A DNA stretch of 60,195 nt from Bacteroidales bacterium. Lineage in GTDB: Bacteria; Bacteroidota; Bacteroidia; Bacteroidales; VadinHA17. The notes beneath the pieces are model-generated. The model was not told the DNA's origin. It did not search any database and worked only from the letters and a program-made list of their open reading frames with translations. Below, in pieces: positions 18,706 to 27,179 of this stretch; position 1 is the stretch's first letter; the number at the start of each line of letters is the position of its first letter. Location: positions 1-60,195 of the forward strand of contig JAFGLJ010000037.1 in assembly GCA_016928075.1 (NCBI GenBank). Reading direction: 5' to 3'. Position numbers and translations under genes: made by a program.

Positions 18706-18869
18706 ATACAAAAGAAGCCTCGATATTAGAAGGGACGGAAGCAAGAATATCGAATATTGAATATCGATTTGTTATTTATTAAGTCAATCTAAAATCTAAA
18801 ATCGTTAATCTATATTCTTATATCATGAGATAACGATCAGTAACAGCATTACTATTTTGTTAAAAGATT

Positions 18870-19634
18870 CTACTGCTTCAGTTCCAGCCATACCGGGCAG
18901 TGATCTGAGTGGTTGGCCTCAGGCATTATCCCTGCATTTACAAGCCTGTCTTTAAGGTTGCCGGTCACTATATTATAATCGATTCTCCAGCCTTTGTTCT
19001 TAGCCCTTGAGTTGGCTCTGAAACTCCACCATGAATAATTGTGAGGATCGGAATTGAATTCCCTGAATGAGTCAATATAACCGTCATCAATAAAAACCTG
19101 AAACCATTCTCTTTCTTCTGGGAGGAAACCGGAGGTTTTCAGGTTTCCTTTTGGATTATGTATATCTATCCAGAGTCGACAAATATTGAAATCACCGCAT
19201 ATTACCAGATTTGGCCTATCCTTTCTCAGGGAGTTCAAAAAGCTGTGAAAGTCAGAGAGGAATTCCATCTTAAAATCCTGCCTTATATCACCGGTAGTCC
19301 CTGAGGGGAAATATACATTGATGATGCTTATATCGCCAAAATCAGCTCTTATAACTCTCCCTTCTTTATCATACCTGGTATCATTCATTCCATAATGAAC
19401 AGCATCAGGCTTACTTTTGCTTAGCAGGGCAACACCGCTGTAACCCTTTTTTTCAGCTGAATGTGCATAAACATTATAACCCAGTTTTTCGAAAAGGCCG
19501 TTATCAATCTGTTCAGGTTGAGCCTTCGTTTCCTGAAGGCAAAGTACATCAGGCATTTCTTGTGCAATCCATGAACCAAGATCCTTGTTCATGGCAGCCC
19601 TGATACCGTTAACATTGTAAGAGATTATTTTCAT
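18870..19634 (-). CDS. xth: Exodeoxyribonuclease III / AP endonuclease
   Basis: An ExoIII-type repair nuclease (254 residues from the chosen ATG) that cuts 5' of abasic sites and trims 3' blocks. Motifs: MKIISYNVNGIRAA (1-14), LCLQETKAQ (catalytic Glu about 34), NVYFPSG (about 100-106), ICGDFNICR (Asp/Asn about 147-149) and C-terminal ANHSDHCPVWLEL (Asp/His about 242). The start at 19634 was preferred to an in-frame start 24 nt upstream because MKIISYNVNGIR is the canonical N-terminus. It is divergent from rsgA. Confidence 0.96.
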   Translation of the reverse strand: MKIISYNVNGIRAAMNKDLGSWIAQEMPDVLCLQETKAQPEQIDNGLFEKLGYNVYAHSAEKKGYSGVALLSKSKPDAVHYGMNDTRYDKEGRVIRADFGDISIINVYFPSGTTGDIRQDFKMEFLSDFHSFLNSLRKDRPNLVICGDFNICRLWIDIHNPKGNLKTSGFLPEEREWFQVFIDDGYIDSFREFNSDPHNYSWWSFRANSRAKNKGWRIDYNIVTGNLKDRLVNAGIMPEANHSDHCPVWLELKQ

Positions 19635-19808
19635 AAGTGGAAATAATAAGCTAAACATTATCAGAAAACCTCTGAGACACCACTAAAAAATAAAAACAAT
19701 AAAATAAAATAAAAATAAAGAGATTCACAATTATACGCCTGAAAGATACAGAAGAAAAAGATGGAACGGGAAACTGAACTTATGTTGTTTTTCAATATTT
19801 TTGCATGC

Positions 19809-20747
19809 ATGAGCACAGGAATCAAGAAAGGATTGGTGATTAAATCTACCGGCAGCAGGTATAAAGTGTCAGATTGTGAAGGGAATATCATTGAATGCGT
19901 GATAAAAGGTAAATTCCGTGTGAAAGGAATAAGGACAACCAGCCCCGTTGCAGTTGGTGATTATGTTTCCTTTGAAATGTCAGGAGAAACTGGCACCGGT
20001 ATAATCACCGGAATAGATGAAAGAAAGAATTACATCATACGCAAAGCATCAAAACTGTCAAAAGAAGCCCAGATAATAGCTGCCAATATCGATCAGCTTA
20101 TATTGCTTGCCACTGTTACACAACCTGAAACGCATCCTGAATTTATTGACAGGGTACTGGTTACAGCGGAGGCATACCGGATACCTGCGAAAATTGTTTT
20201 CAATAAAACTGACATATATTCAGCTGACCATCACTTAACAAAAGACTATCTGCTATCGGTTTACCGCAAAGTAGGTTATGATGCTTACAGCGTATCATTA
20301 TTCAATGATGACGATATTGAGATACTTGCAGAACTGGTCAAGGAAAGGGTAACTCTTCTGGCAGGTAATTCAGGCGTTGGTAAATCCAGTCTGATAAATA
20401 AGATCGAACCCTCTTTCAATATAAAAGTCGAGGATATTTCAGATTATCACAGGCTTGGAAAGCATACGACTACATTTGCAGAAATGTATGCTTTAAGTGG
20501 CGGAGGTTATATTATTGATACACCAGGCATTAAAGGCTTTGGACTTATAGATATGGACAAGGAAGAGATATATCATTTTTTCCCCGAGATATTCAGGGCA
20601 TCAGGCAAATGCAGGTATTATAATTGTCTCCATATTAATGAACCTGGATGTGAAGTAAAGAAACAACTTGATGAAGGAAAAATAGAAGAGTTCAGGTACA
20701 GAAGTTACCTTAAGATATTTGAGGACAATAACTCAAAGTACAGATAA
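19809..20747 (+). CDS. rsgA: Small ribosomal subunit biogenesis GTPase RsgA
   Basis: Circularly permuted GTPase that assists late maturation of the 30S subunit. After an N-terminal OB fold (KGLVIKSTGSRYKV, about 6-19), the G motifs come in permuted order: G4 NKTD (about 134-137), G1 GNSGVGKSSLIN (about 195-206), G3 DTPGIKGFG (about 243-251). The C-terminal zinc knuckle is CRYYNCLHINEPGC (Cys-Cys-His-Cys). I use the ATG at 19809 (MSTGIKKG), giving 312 residues; an in-frame ATG at 19761 would add 16 unlikely hydrophobic residues. A TATTTTTG element (19796-19803) sits just before this ATG, implying a very short leader if used. The 69-nt gap to the kinase gene carries its own promoter-like sequence. 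Confidence 0.95.
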   Translation: MSTGIKKGLVIKSTGSRYKVSDCEGNIIECVIKGKFRVKGIRTTSPVAVGDYVSFEMSGETGTGIITGIDERKNYIIRKASKLSKEAQIIAANIDQLILLATVTQPETHPEFIDRVLVTAEAYRIPAKIVFNKTDIYSADHHLTKDYLLSVYRKVGYDAYSVSLFNDDDIEILAELVKERVTLLAGNSGVGKSSLINKIEPSFNIKVEDISDYHRLGKHTTTFAEMYALSGGGYIIDTPGIKGFGLIDMDKEEIYHFFPEIFRASGKCRYYNCLHINEPGCEVKKQLDEGKIEEFRYRSYLKIFEDNNSKYR

Positions 20748-20751
20748 ATCA

Positions 20752-20780
20752 TTGCTAATTATTAAAATACCCTATCTTTA
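20752..20780 (+). promoter_or_regulatory. Candidate promoter for hybrid kinase - selU
   Basis: TTG at 20752-20754 and TATCTTTA at 20773-20780 with an 18-nt gap; a one-base deviation from TAnnTTTG. It lies 37 nt before the ATG of the hybrid kinase. Confidence 0.4.
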
Positions 20781-20816
20781 AGCATAATTTCAATAACATT
20801 CAATAACAGTGTTACT

Positions 20817-23681
20817 ATGAAGCGACTTACTATACTTACTGTCATATTGTTTCTGGTAGTGGTGCTCATTAACTATATATACTATAATGGTTTGTATAAT
20901 AAACAGATAAGCTATGTTAAAGATCTTCTTGGACAGCAGGTCGCAATTATCGGTTCAGAAGTAAATAACACCAATATCACGTTTGAAAGTGACCTCAACG
21001 AAATAATAATGCATGAAGAACTTTCAGAGTTTTTTAATGAAGATGTCCCCGATGTCAAAGAACGGATAATCGAAAAATTCAAGTTCTATTACAGCAAGTA
21101 TGACAATTTCGTTGAAACAATAGAATATAACGGTCCTCAAACACAGGTTTTCATGCTCTATAAAGATCTGGAAAATGATGAATGGATAGCAAATACATAC
21201 CTCGCTCAGGATCAAAAAGAATTGCTGGCAAGGGATAAGCTTGAACCAAACAGGAACAAATGGGACCTGATAATGCCTGTCTATAGCACGAATGATGATT
21301 TGATAGGAAACATAATAATTACAGTTGATTACTTAAAGTATTTCAGCAGCCTGTTCAGGAAATACAAGCTTGAAGATCAGCAATGGCAATGGTTATTAAA
21401 TGAGGTGGGGGAAATAGTATTCTCGAACTACTTTGATGATAATCTATCAAACAGGGCTAATATCAATGATGTTGAAGTCAGGAACCTGAGACGTATCAAT
21501 GAAGATATTGCCGAAGGAGTAAACAGCAATATGGAACATTCCATAGTGGCCGAAGGCAGCAGCAGAAGGGTTATTTCATCATATTATGCTGTTGAATTAC
21601 TAAGGCGTGATTTTGGCATGGTATTTTCTGCACCTGCCGACTTCTACCAGATATATATAATCCGTAATTCACTACTGATAGTATCTCTTACCATTCTCTT
21701 AATCACACTGTTAATCTTGCTATATCGCAGGTATATAAGGAAACAGGCTTACAGTGCATCGCGATTAAGGGAATCGGAGCAGACTTTCATCAGGCTTATA
21801 GAATTGATGCCTGTGGGCGTTGTTGTTGTTAACAAGGAAAATGAGATCTTGAAGGCTAATGAAAGTGCCGCAACAATGTTTGACTACCAGGATGAAAAAG
21901 AGATGGAAGGGAAAATAATGCCTGAAAGTGAACATTCGGGCCAGGGATTATTCTTTGCCGAAAATCTCGGCCCCGGGTTCGAGCCAGACCAGTTTATGAT
22001 GATAAAGAAACAGGGCGTTGATACAGTATTATACAGGAAGAAGATTCCTGTAGCTTACCAGGGAAAGGAAGCCAGCATGATAGTGTTAATGGATGTAACC
22101 CTGCTCGAGACCGCCCGCAAACAGGAAGCCAAAGCCAAAGAGGCAAAATCCGAATTCCTTACAAAAATAAGCCATGAGATAAGGACACCGTTGAACGGAA
22201 TTATTGGCATGATAGATATGCTGGCAAAAAAGGAGAATGATCCGGAAACACGGAAAATCATTAATCTGGTTAAGAACTCGTCTGATTTGCTGATGGAAAT
22301 CGTCAATGACCTGCTTGATTTTTCTAAGATTGAAGAAGGAGGACTGGTTCTTGACGAAGTTCCGTTTGATATAAGGAAAGAAATAGAATATTGTTTTAAT
22401 GTTGAAGACACCCTGGTTAAAGATAAACTGAAAATAAACTGGGAAGCAGACAGGAGTGTACCGGAAAGCGTAATAGGTGATCCGTTCAGGTTAAGGAAGG
22501 TAATTACTAATCTTCTGGCAATATCGCTCGAACATACAGAAAAAGGGGAAGTAAGGCTTAATGTGAGCTCCGCAAAGGTAGGTAAGGGAATAGTATCGCT
22601 TAAGTTTAATTTAATGGATACCGGCAAAGGATATGATAATACTGTTTTGAAAAAACTCTTCGGTGATTATATTAAATCAGAAAGCAGGATCGTAACACAA
22701 TATGGAAGTAAAGGCCTGGGTGGAGCAATAGCCAAACAGCTAATTGAGATGATGGGTGGTAACCTTAATGTGTCAACTCCTTCAGGTATATCGAATGACC
22801 CTGAATCACCGGGCGCTTGCTTCGAGTTCAACATACAGGTATATTCCAATATCAGGATGGATAAAAAATATGGAGCCGAGGGGGTTGAAAAATATTCTGA
22901 AATTAAAACTCTTGTTGTAAATGGAAGCCGGCAGAGAGATGAAGAACTTCTTAATACCCTTCATAAATTAGGATTGGCTACTTATGTAACCAGCTGGCAG
23001 AAGCAGACAGTAAATCTTATTAAATCGAACCTTGAACAGGTGAAGGACAGGTATAAAGTGATAGTTATTATGGACACATCTGATTTTGATGGCTTTGAGG
23101 TTGCAGAAACCTTATGGGAAAATGACATGTCAATGAGGTTTATGATACTTATGGTGAGTTCAAATGACAAAAGAGGCAATTATGCCAGATGTATAAAATA
23201 TGGCATTGACGATTATCTTGTAAAACCATACAATAGCAATGAGTTGCTGAATATTATCAGGAACAGGTTTCCCAATGTTGAAACACCCGGTAAACGGGGC
23301 TCGGCACCTGAGATTAAGAAAGATCTGAATATCTTGGTTGTCGAGGATAATATTATAAGCCAGAAAGTTGCTGCTACTATAATTAAAAGTATAGGTTATG
23401 AAGCTGATCTGGCTAATGACGGAAAAGAAGGCCTGGAAAAAGCAGCCAATAAAAAATACGATATTGTTTTTATGGACCTTATTATGCCGGAGATGGATGG
23501 ATATACTGCGTCGAAAAAGATACTGGAAAAATCACCCGGCACCATAATAATAGCCCTGAGCGCCGACAGTACTTCTGAATCAGCTACTAAAGCTGAAATA
23601 GCGGGTATAAAACAGTTTATTTCAAAGCCCGTAAAGCAGGAAGACATCAAGGAGATATTTATTAAATATTTTTCTAACTGA
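20817..23681 (+). CDS. Hybrid sensor histidine kinase/response regulator with degenerate ATPase
   Basis: A 954-residue membrane kinase. Order: TM1 (5-22), extracytoplasmic sensor (about 25-282, Cache-like by position), TM2 (283-303), PAS-like domain (about 322-430), HisKA with FLTKISHEIRTPLNG (His453), HATPase (about 550-675), first receiver (about 696-820), second receiver (837-954). The N box reads NLLAISLEHT where NLLSNAIKFT is usual, so the Mg-binding Asn is Ile569. G1 (DTGKG) and G2 (GSKGLGGAI) are retained. Receiver 1 keeps a phospho-Asp-like residue (Asp753) but has VNGS in place of the acidic pair. Receiver 2 is canonical (Glu843-Asp844, Asp887, Lys in SKPV). Followed after 1 nt by selU. 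Confidence 0.93.
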   Translation: MKRLTILTVILFLVVVLINYIYYNGLYNKQISYVKDLLGQQVAIIGSEVNNTNITFESDLNEIIMHEELSEFFNEDVPDVKERIIEKFKFYYSKYDNFVETIEYNGPQTQVFMLYKDLENDEWIANTYLAQDQKELLARDKLEPNRNKWDLIMPVYSTNDDLIGNIIITVDYLKYFSSLFRKYKLEDQQWQWLLNEVGEIVFSNYFDDNLSNRANINDVEVRNLRRINEDIAEGVNSNMEHSIVAEGSSRRVISSYYAVELLRRDFGMVFSAPADFYQIYIIRNSLLIVSLTILLITLLILLYRRYIRKQAYSASRLRESEQTFIRLIELMPVGVVVVNKENEILKANESAATMFDYQDEKEMEGKIMPESEHSGQGLFFAENLGPGFEPDQFMMIKKQGVDTVLYRKKIPVAYQGKEASMIVLMDVTLLETARKQEAKAKEAKSEFLTKISHEIRTPLNGIIGMIDMLAKKENDPETRKIINLVKNSSDLLMEIVNDLLDFSKIEEGGLVLDEVPFDIRKEIEYCFNVEDTLVKDKLKINWEADRSVPESVIGDPFRLRKVITNLLAISLEHTEKGEVRLNVSSAKVGKGIVSLKFNLMDTGKGYDNTVLKKLFGDYIKSESRIVTQYGSKGLGGAIAKQLIEMMGGNLNVSTPSGISNDPESPGACFEFNIQVYSNIRMDKKYGAEGVEKYSEIKTLVVNGSRQRDEELLNTLHKLGLATYVTSWQKQTVNLIKSNLEQVKDRYKVIVIMDTSDFDGFEVAETLWENDMSMRFMILMVSSNDKRGNYARCIKYGIDDYLVKPYNSNELLNIIRNRFPNVETPGKRGSAPEIKKDLNILVVEDNIISQKVAATIIKSIGYEADLANDGKEGLEKAANKKYDIVFMDLIMPEMDGYTASKKILEKSPGTIIIALSADSTSESATKAEIAGIKQFISKPVKQEDIKEIFIKYFSN

Positions 23682-23682
23682 T

Positions 23683-24741
23683 TTGAATACTTACCCTGTA
23701 AGAACCGGAGTAAAAGAATTTATTGAATTATCGGGGGCAATAAAAATCATTGATGTAAGAACACCTTCTGAATACGAAAGAGGACATATTCCCCGGTCTT
23801 TTAATATCCCTCTTTTCAGTGATGATGAAAGAGCAAGGGTAGGTACTGTTTACAAACAGCAAAACCAGATTTCTGCCATTATGGAAGGACTGGATATTGT
23901 AGGTCCTAAAATGTCGTGCCTATTAAAAAAAGGAATGCAAGAATCAGGAAAAGAAAAAAAACTGCTCTTGTATTGCTGGCGGGGAGGAAGCCGCTCGGAA
24001 AGTATGGCATGGCTGTTTTCAAATGCAGGGATTGACTGCACTGTCCTTGAAGGTGGATACAAAGCTTACAGGAATCATATTTTATCGGAGCTTGGGATTT
24101 CCAGAAAACTGATTGTCCTGGGTGGACTAACGGGTAGTGGCAAAACGGCTATACTGTCAGAATTATCGATTTTGGGAGAACAGGTTATTGATATGGAAAA
24201 GCTGGCATGCCATAAGGGATCAGCATTCGGTGCACTGGGTCAGGACAAACAGCCCAGTTCAGAACATTTTGCCAATCTGCTCCATGATGAATTACGAAAA
24301 TACAATTCTGACCAGAGATTATTTGTTGAGGATGAAAGCCACAATATAGGTACTGTAAGCATAACGGAAAATTTCTTCAGCTTGATGAAAGAAGCGCCGG
24401 TTATTGCGCTAATGCCGGATATTAAAACACGTCTACCGAGGTTAAGAACAGAATATGGCGTATTTGGACATGATCAACTGATTGAATCAGTTCAAAAAAT
24501 ATCCAGAAAACTCGGAGGCGATAATACAAAGAAAGCGGTTAATGCTATAATGGAAAATGACCTTGATACTGCGATAGAAATTGTTTTAAAGTATTATGAT
24601 AAGACATATGGTTATGGATTATCACAAAAACCCAAAGAAAAAGTTGTTTATGTTGAGTCACCTTCAGATGATCCTCAGGAAAATGCAGCTAAGGTTAAAA
24701 TGCTGGCAGACAAGATTGAGGCAACAACTACTGCCGTTTAA
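23683..24741 (+). CDS. mnmH: tRNA 2-selenouridine synthase
   Basis: SelU/MnmH converts 2-thiouridine at the wobble position of tRNA-Lys, -Glu and -Gln to 2-selenouridine through a geranylated intermediate, using selenophosphate. The 352-residue protein has an N-terminal rhodanese domain with the catalytic-type Cys98 in LLYCWRGGSRS and a C-terminal P-loop domain with GGLTGSGKT (about 147-155). It opens with TTG at 23683, one base after the kinase stop, so translation is probably coupled to the kinase. No selD is seen in the window, so the selenium donor must come from elsewhere. Its 3' end overlaps the convergent U32 gene by 14 nt. Confidence 0.95.
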   Translation: MNTYPVRTGVKEFIELSGAIKIIDVRTPSEYERGHIPRSFNIPLFSDDERARVGTVYKQQNQISAIMEGLDIVGPKMSCLLKKGMQESGKEKKLLLYCWRGGSRSESMAWLFSNAGIDCTVLEGGYKAYRNHILSELGISRKLIVLGGLTGSGKTAILSELSILGEQVIDMEKLACHKGSAFGALGQDKQPSSEHFANLLHDELRKYNSDQRLFVEDESHNIGTVSITENFFSLMKEAPVIALMPDIKTRLPRLRTEYGVFGHDQLIESVQKISRKLGGDNTKKAVNAIMENDLDTAIEIVLKYYDKTYGYGLSQKPKEKVVYVESPSDDPQENAAKVKMLADKIEATTTAV

Positions 24742-25990
24742 TATCAGCAGCATCAACCCATTTATATATTTTATCAGAACGTCGCAGGAATGTATCAACA
24801 GGTATTGAGCATGATTCACCTTTTACTGATTGATCAGTCACCTTATCTTCCACTCTTATCTCGTCAACCCTCTGTTCAATAACGCCCGTAGTGGGTCCAA
24901 TAATCAGGATATGATCTCCTTTATCAAGATTTCCTGTTTCAAGTTTTATTTCTGCCACCTTTAGTCTTGTGAAATAATTGACCACCTTACCCAGGTATAT
25001 CTTTTTCCTGATTGCGCTGGACCCATAGTTATGACTCCATTCACCGAGTCTTTGGCCCAGGTAATAACCATCCCAGAAACCCCTGTTGAATACGGTGGCA
25101 AGCTTTGCGGTGAGCTTAGAAATAAGCTTACTGTCATAACTGCCATCGATAACCGCTTCAACAGCTTCATTATATGATTCAGATACCGTTCTAACATATT
25201 CTGGCGACCTGGCCCTGCCTTCTATTTTCAATACACGAACCCCTGCATCGAGCAACTTGTTTAGAAAGCCCACAGTACAAAGATCTTTTGGCGACATGAT
25301 ATATTCATTATCTATATCCAGCTCATATCCGGTTTCCTTCTCTCTTATTGTATATGCCTTACGGCAGGTCTGGTAACAGTTGCCCCTGTTGGCCGATTTG
25401 TTATTCTCGTGAAGACTCAGGTAACATTTACCTGATACTGCCATGCACAGGGCACCATGGGCAAACATTTCAATCTTTACCTGTTCACCCGACGGCCCCC
25501 TGATATCGTCTTTAATGATATTTCGGTATATTTCATTTACCTGCGATAAATTGAGCTCCCTGGCCAGCACTACATAATCGGCCCACCGGGAATAAAATTT
25601 AAGGGCGTATGTATTACTTATATTTACCTGTGTTGATAGATGAACCTCAAGTCCTGACCCCCTGGCATATTGTATTGCTGCCAGGTCAGAAGCTATTATT
25701 GCTGAAACACCGCTTTCAGCAGCAGCATTGATTATTTTTTGCAGCTGGTTAATCTCATCATCGTAAATTACGACATTAAGCGTCAGGTAACTTTTTAGTC
25801 CATGATCGGCGCATAATTTTACAATTCCCGGAAGATCAGCTTCAGCGAAATTATGTGATGAACGCGCTCGCATATTAAGCTGTTCCACACCAAAATATAC
25901 AGAGTCGGCTTTCCCCTGTATGGCAGCCATAAGCGATTCCCGGGAACCGGCCGGGGCCATGATTTCTATGTCGGACCTTTTAAGATTCAT
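24728..25990 (-). CDS. Peptidase U32 family protein (TrhP/RlhA-like)
   Basis: A 420-residue U32-family protein. The signature EMFAHGALCMAVSGKCYLS (about residues 162-180) and the following cysteine-containing segment (ENNKSANRGNCYQTCRKAY, about 184-202) are intact; MAPAGSRESLMAAI at 10-23 is the usual N-terminus. Members of this group hydroxylate RNA: TrhP makes 5-hydroxyuridine at tRNA position 34 and RlhA modifies 23S rRNA; others were reported as collagenases. Length fits TrhP/YegQ best. It is the last gene of the moeB-pepE-AsmA-kinase operon, 24 nt after the kinase, with an extra TATCTTTG element (26003-26010) in that gap. Overlaps selU tail to tail. Confidence 0.9.
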   Translation of the reverse strand: MNLKRSDIEIMAPAGSRESLMAAIQGKADSVYFGVEQLNMRARSSHNFAEADLPGIVKLCADHGLKSYLTLNVVIYDDEINQLQKIINAAAESGVSAIIASDLAAIQYARGSGLEVHLSTQVNISNTYALKFYSRWADYVVLARELNLSQVNEIYRNIIKDDIRGPSGEQVKIEMFAHGALCMAVSGKCYLSLHENNKSANRGNCYQTCRKAYTIREKETGYELDIDNEYIMSPKDLCTVGFLNKLLDAGVRVLKIEGRARSPEYVRTVSESYNEAVEAVIDGSYDSKLISKLTAKLATVFNRGFWDGYYLGQRLGEWSHNYGSSAIRKKIYLGKVVNYFTRLKVAEIKLETGNLDKGDHILIIGPTTGVIEQRVDEIRVEDKVTDQSVKGESCSIPVDTFLRRSDKIYKWVDAADIKRQ

Positions 25991-26002
25991 AATTCAGGGG
26001 AA

Positions 26003-26010
26003 CAAAGATA
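26003..26010 (-). promoter_or_regulatory. Candidate internal -7 element before U32 gene
   Basis: Reads TATCTTTG on the minus strand, exact TAnnTTTG, 12 nt before the ATG. It overlaps the kinase's 3' border and no TTTG partner is seen, so it may be chance. Confidence 0.3.
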
Positions 26011-26014
26011 ATTA

Positions 26015-27169
26015 TTATTTGGTCTTGAGGATAATCCGGATAGTGCTCCCTTTCAGGGGTTCAGAATGCTTAACGAATATTTTGCCATTGTGGTATAATT
26101 CTATTATTCTCTGTGAAAGAGATAATCCAAGTCCCCAGCCACGTGCTTTTGTTGTATAGCCTGGCTTGAAGATGTTTTTCTGTGCAGCTTTTGGTATACC
26201 TTTACCTGTATCCGTGATGTCGATTATTACCTGTCCATCACTTCCTGATAGTCTTATCAGGATACTGCCTTCTCCGTTCATGGCATCAATGGCATTTTTA
26301 CATACATTTTCAATCACCCATTCAAAAAGCGGGGCGTTTAAAGGTATAATGGTATCTTCCGGTATATCATTCTCAATAGTGAAAGTAATCCTTGAACTGG
26401 ACCTGAGCTTGAGGTATTCCAGGCTGCTGTTGATTATTGATAGTATATTCTCGTTTTTCAGCTCGGGGACAGAACCTATTTTTGAAAACCTATGGGTTAT
26501 TTTCTCCAGACGTTCAACATCCCTGTTCAATTCTCTCGAGATATTGGTGTCAGGATATTTACTGCTTATAAGCTCTGAAAGTGCCGAGAGCGATGATGTA
26601 GGGGTGCCTAGCTGGTGGGCCGTTTCCTTTGACATACCTACCCATACCCTGTTCTGTTCTGCCTTGCGCGACATGCTGAAGGCAAAGTAAGCTATTGAAA
26701 TGAACATAATTATAACGGCAAGCTGCACATATGGGTAATACGTAAGCCTTGAAAGAATGATACTGTCCTTATAGTAAATAAAATTCTTTGATCCACCCCC
26801 GTAATCAATAACAATAGGTTCACTTTTTTCTTTTAATCTTGTCAGCTGGCCGGCAAGGTAGGCGGGGTCTTTCAACTTCAATGTGTCAAAATTGTGAAAA
26901 CCAATTATATTGTCATCTTCATCTGCAAGAATAACAGGTATTGTAGTGTTATTTTCAATTATGGAGAAGAGAAATCCTATGTATTCTTCGTCTTCACTGC
27001 TATTTATGAGCATGCGCCAGGTTCGTGCCAGTAGTTCTGCCTTTTTCCTTTCCTCGTTCTTAAGATCATTGACAAGGTTATGGGTATATAATAAAGAACC
27101 CAGGCCGATAATAACAGCGAATATCAGCAGCAAAAATTTCCAGATCGTTTTTTTCCTGTATATGTCCAA
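26015..27169 (-). CDS. Membrane sensor histidine kinase
   Basis: A 384-residue kinase with two membrane helices (about 9-29 and 146-166) flanking a periplasmic sensor of about 115 residues. The H box is SKETAHQLGTPTSSL (His about 184), typical of a Bacteroidota group in which the His is followed by QLGTP. N box NVCKNAIDAM, G1 DTGKGIP and G2 WGLGLSLSQRII are intact. It starts with TTG at 27169; no in-frame ATG occurs before the first helix. It follows the AsmA-like gene by 10 nt and has no response regulator beside it, so its partner must be elsewhere. Confidence 0.92.
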   Translation of the reverse strand: MDIYRKKTIWKFLLLIFAVIIGLGSLLYTHNLVNDLKNEERKKAELLARTWRMLINSSEDEEYIGFLFSIIENNTTIPVILADEDDNIIGFHNFDTLKLKDPAYLAGQLTRLKEKSEPIVIDYGGGSKNFIYYKDSIILSRLTYYPYVQLAVIIMFISIAYFAFSMSRKAEQNRVWVGMSKETAHQLGTPTSSLSALSELISSKYPDTNISRELNRDVERLEKITHRFSKIGSVPELKNENILSIINSSLEYLKLRSSSRITFTIENDIPEDTIIPLNAPLFEWVIENVCKNAIDAMNGEGSILIRLSGSDGQVIIDITDTGKGIPKAAQKNIFKPGYTTKARGWGLGLSLSQRIIELYHNGKIFVKHSEPLKGSTIRIILKTK

Positions 27170-27179
27170 ATCTGCCGAT

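Noticed and set aside
23679..23700. Selenocysteine read-through joining the hybrid kinase to SelU across the TGA
   Set aside because: The SelU start is in a different frame from the kinase, so suppression of the TGA would not fuse them.
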